Part shown: in pieces, positions 63,057 to 64,000 of the stretch | Layout: each line of letters starts with the position of its first letter | How positions within the stretch are numbered: position 1 is the stretch's first letter | Source: Linepithema humile | Taxonomy: Eukaryota; Arthropoda; Insecta; Hymenoptera; Formicidae | Assembly: GCF_040581485.1 (NCBI RefSeq) | Contig: NC_090132.1 | Coordinates: forward strand, 19,463,411-19,527,410 | Length of the DNA: 64,000 nt | Reading direction: 5' to 3' | Notes under the pieces: model-generated | Databases searched by the model: none | What the model was told of the DNA's origin: nothing | The model's input: the letters and a program-made list of their open reading frames with translations, nothing else | Made by a program: the position numbers and the translations under genes

Positions 63057-64000
63057 GTTTTGGCTTTCTCGCAGTAATCTGCAAAAACGATCCGGTAGCA
63101 TACCATCTCAAACGAACCCACTTACGTTGCCGTGCTCATCTTTTCATAACCGATTCCTGGGGCGAACGTTATTTCGTAGCGCAGGATTTATATAGCGATA
63201 ACAATATATCTAGGATATGAAAGTTTCTTTTTTTCAGAAGTCATATATTCAAGTTCACATTTAATATAAATTTGAAAACAAATAATCTCGAAACATCTTT
63301 TGTTTCAGTTGTTATAAGAACAATTTGGTCGTATTATTGCAACGCGTTATCGAAAAAGAAATATTTAATTATAAATATATTCTATGATTACTTACTCGTA
63401 TTATATGACTGCGATATGTATTGTATTATTTATCGAGATAAGAAATATGCTTGGTATAATGATAAAAATCGGGATCGTTGAGGGCAAATTTCGACGGATA
63501 TGGTTCAGTGCATGCAATAGAATTATCCACGGATCGGTGACAGCAGATAAAGTTTCGGTTGCTTTAACCATATTTAACTTTCGCCTTGTATGTAACTATG
63601 GGTTAATTTAGCTCCTCGTTCTGTTAAAATCGATAGAGGACGCAGTTGTGAAATAAAGTCAAGATTAAATTATCTTTAGTATCTTTCAGATTATTTCTGA
63701 CTTTTTTGAAATGAGCAATATAGAATATAAATAGAAAAAATATTAAATTATATAAAAATATATATTTATATATATATAAGTTTAATATTCTAATGTTTTA
63801 AATAAATGTTAAATAAACGTTAAATATAATTTGGTAGAAATTGAGAGAAAATTCGTGAATTTTCCTCTTCGCATCGCTGCAGAGAATTATATAATAACAT
63901 GCGACAATTTTATTTTTGATCTCAATTTATTGAATAGCACTTGATTGGATTGGAAATTCATTATTTCCACTGTTTTGAGCGAATAAAGCTAGTAGCAAGA
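63057..64000. other. AT-rich DNA to the window end
   Basis: AT-rich, with a TA-alternating tract at about 63750-63780. Two 69-75 codon frames near 63272-63611 are Ile/Tyr-rich and unrecognised. Nothing continues visibly past the end. Confidence 0.45.

Noticed and set aside
1..64000. CRISPR arrays, bacterial operons, tRNA or rRNA genes
   Set aside because: No regularly spaced direct repeats, no dense gene strings, and no recognisable tRNA box B or ribosomal segments were seen on either strand. I also recalled common insect microRNA seeds and saw none.

Overview
The window looks like a stretch of insect nuclear genome, most likely from an ant or another hymenopteran. It is AT-rich but unusually full of CG dinucleotides, carries GA/CT microsatellites, and has almost no dense coding sequence. 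No reading frame exceeds about 173 codons. The longer frames sit in GC-richer islands where both strands are open at once, which is what chance produces there. I recognise no known protein family anywhere, so the taxonomic call is an inference from base composition, not from a marker gene.

Layout: 1-9000 is AT-rich DNA with a (GA)n microsatellite and a GC-rich block at 440-790. A diverged module of about 120 bp occurs three times between 9077 and 10429 and is followed by a (CT)n tract. GC/CpG-richer islands recur at about 12.7-13.9, 16.4-17.0, 20.75-21.4, 26.7-27.4, 28.0-28.4, 39.2-39.6, 41.7-42.3, 44.45-44.9, 51.2-52.1, 56.0-57.1 and 57.7-58.3 kb, separated by AT-rich DNA without visible genes. 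The strongest gene-start signal is the island at 56.0-57.1 kb. It has a pyrimidine-rich leader-like segment, three CACGTG E-boxes within 31 bp, and a short ATG frame that runs into a consensus splice donor at 57041/57042. A possible 61-residue secreted peptide frame lies at 28236-28421.

The most informative signals are three composite splice motifs shaped like recursive splice sites. In each, a 3' splice site ending in CAG abuts a 5' splice site (GTATGT, GTGAGT or GTAAGA), and a second strong donor lies 36-38 nt downstream. Two are on the + strand (junctions 31663/31664 and 48134/48135) and one on the - strand (40888/40887). If real, most of the window is the inside of one or two very long introns, which would explain the lack of exons.

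Mobile DNA clusters at 48.65-49.93 kb. A Helitron-like 3' end (GC-rich hairpin, then CTAG followed by T) is followed 350 bp later by a 694-bp near-perfect palindrome. Its two 338-bp arms are about 97.6% identical, its loop is 18 nt, and it has a possible TTAAA target duplication. Each arm carries a hammerhead-ribozyme-like core of the kind known from Penelope-like retroelements. Because it lies about 1.1 kb downstream of the + strand splice motif at 48135, it could be transcribed into a long double-stranded RNA hairpin.
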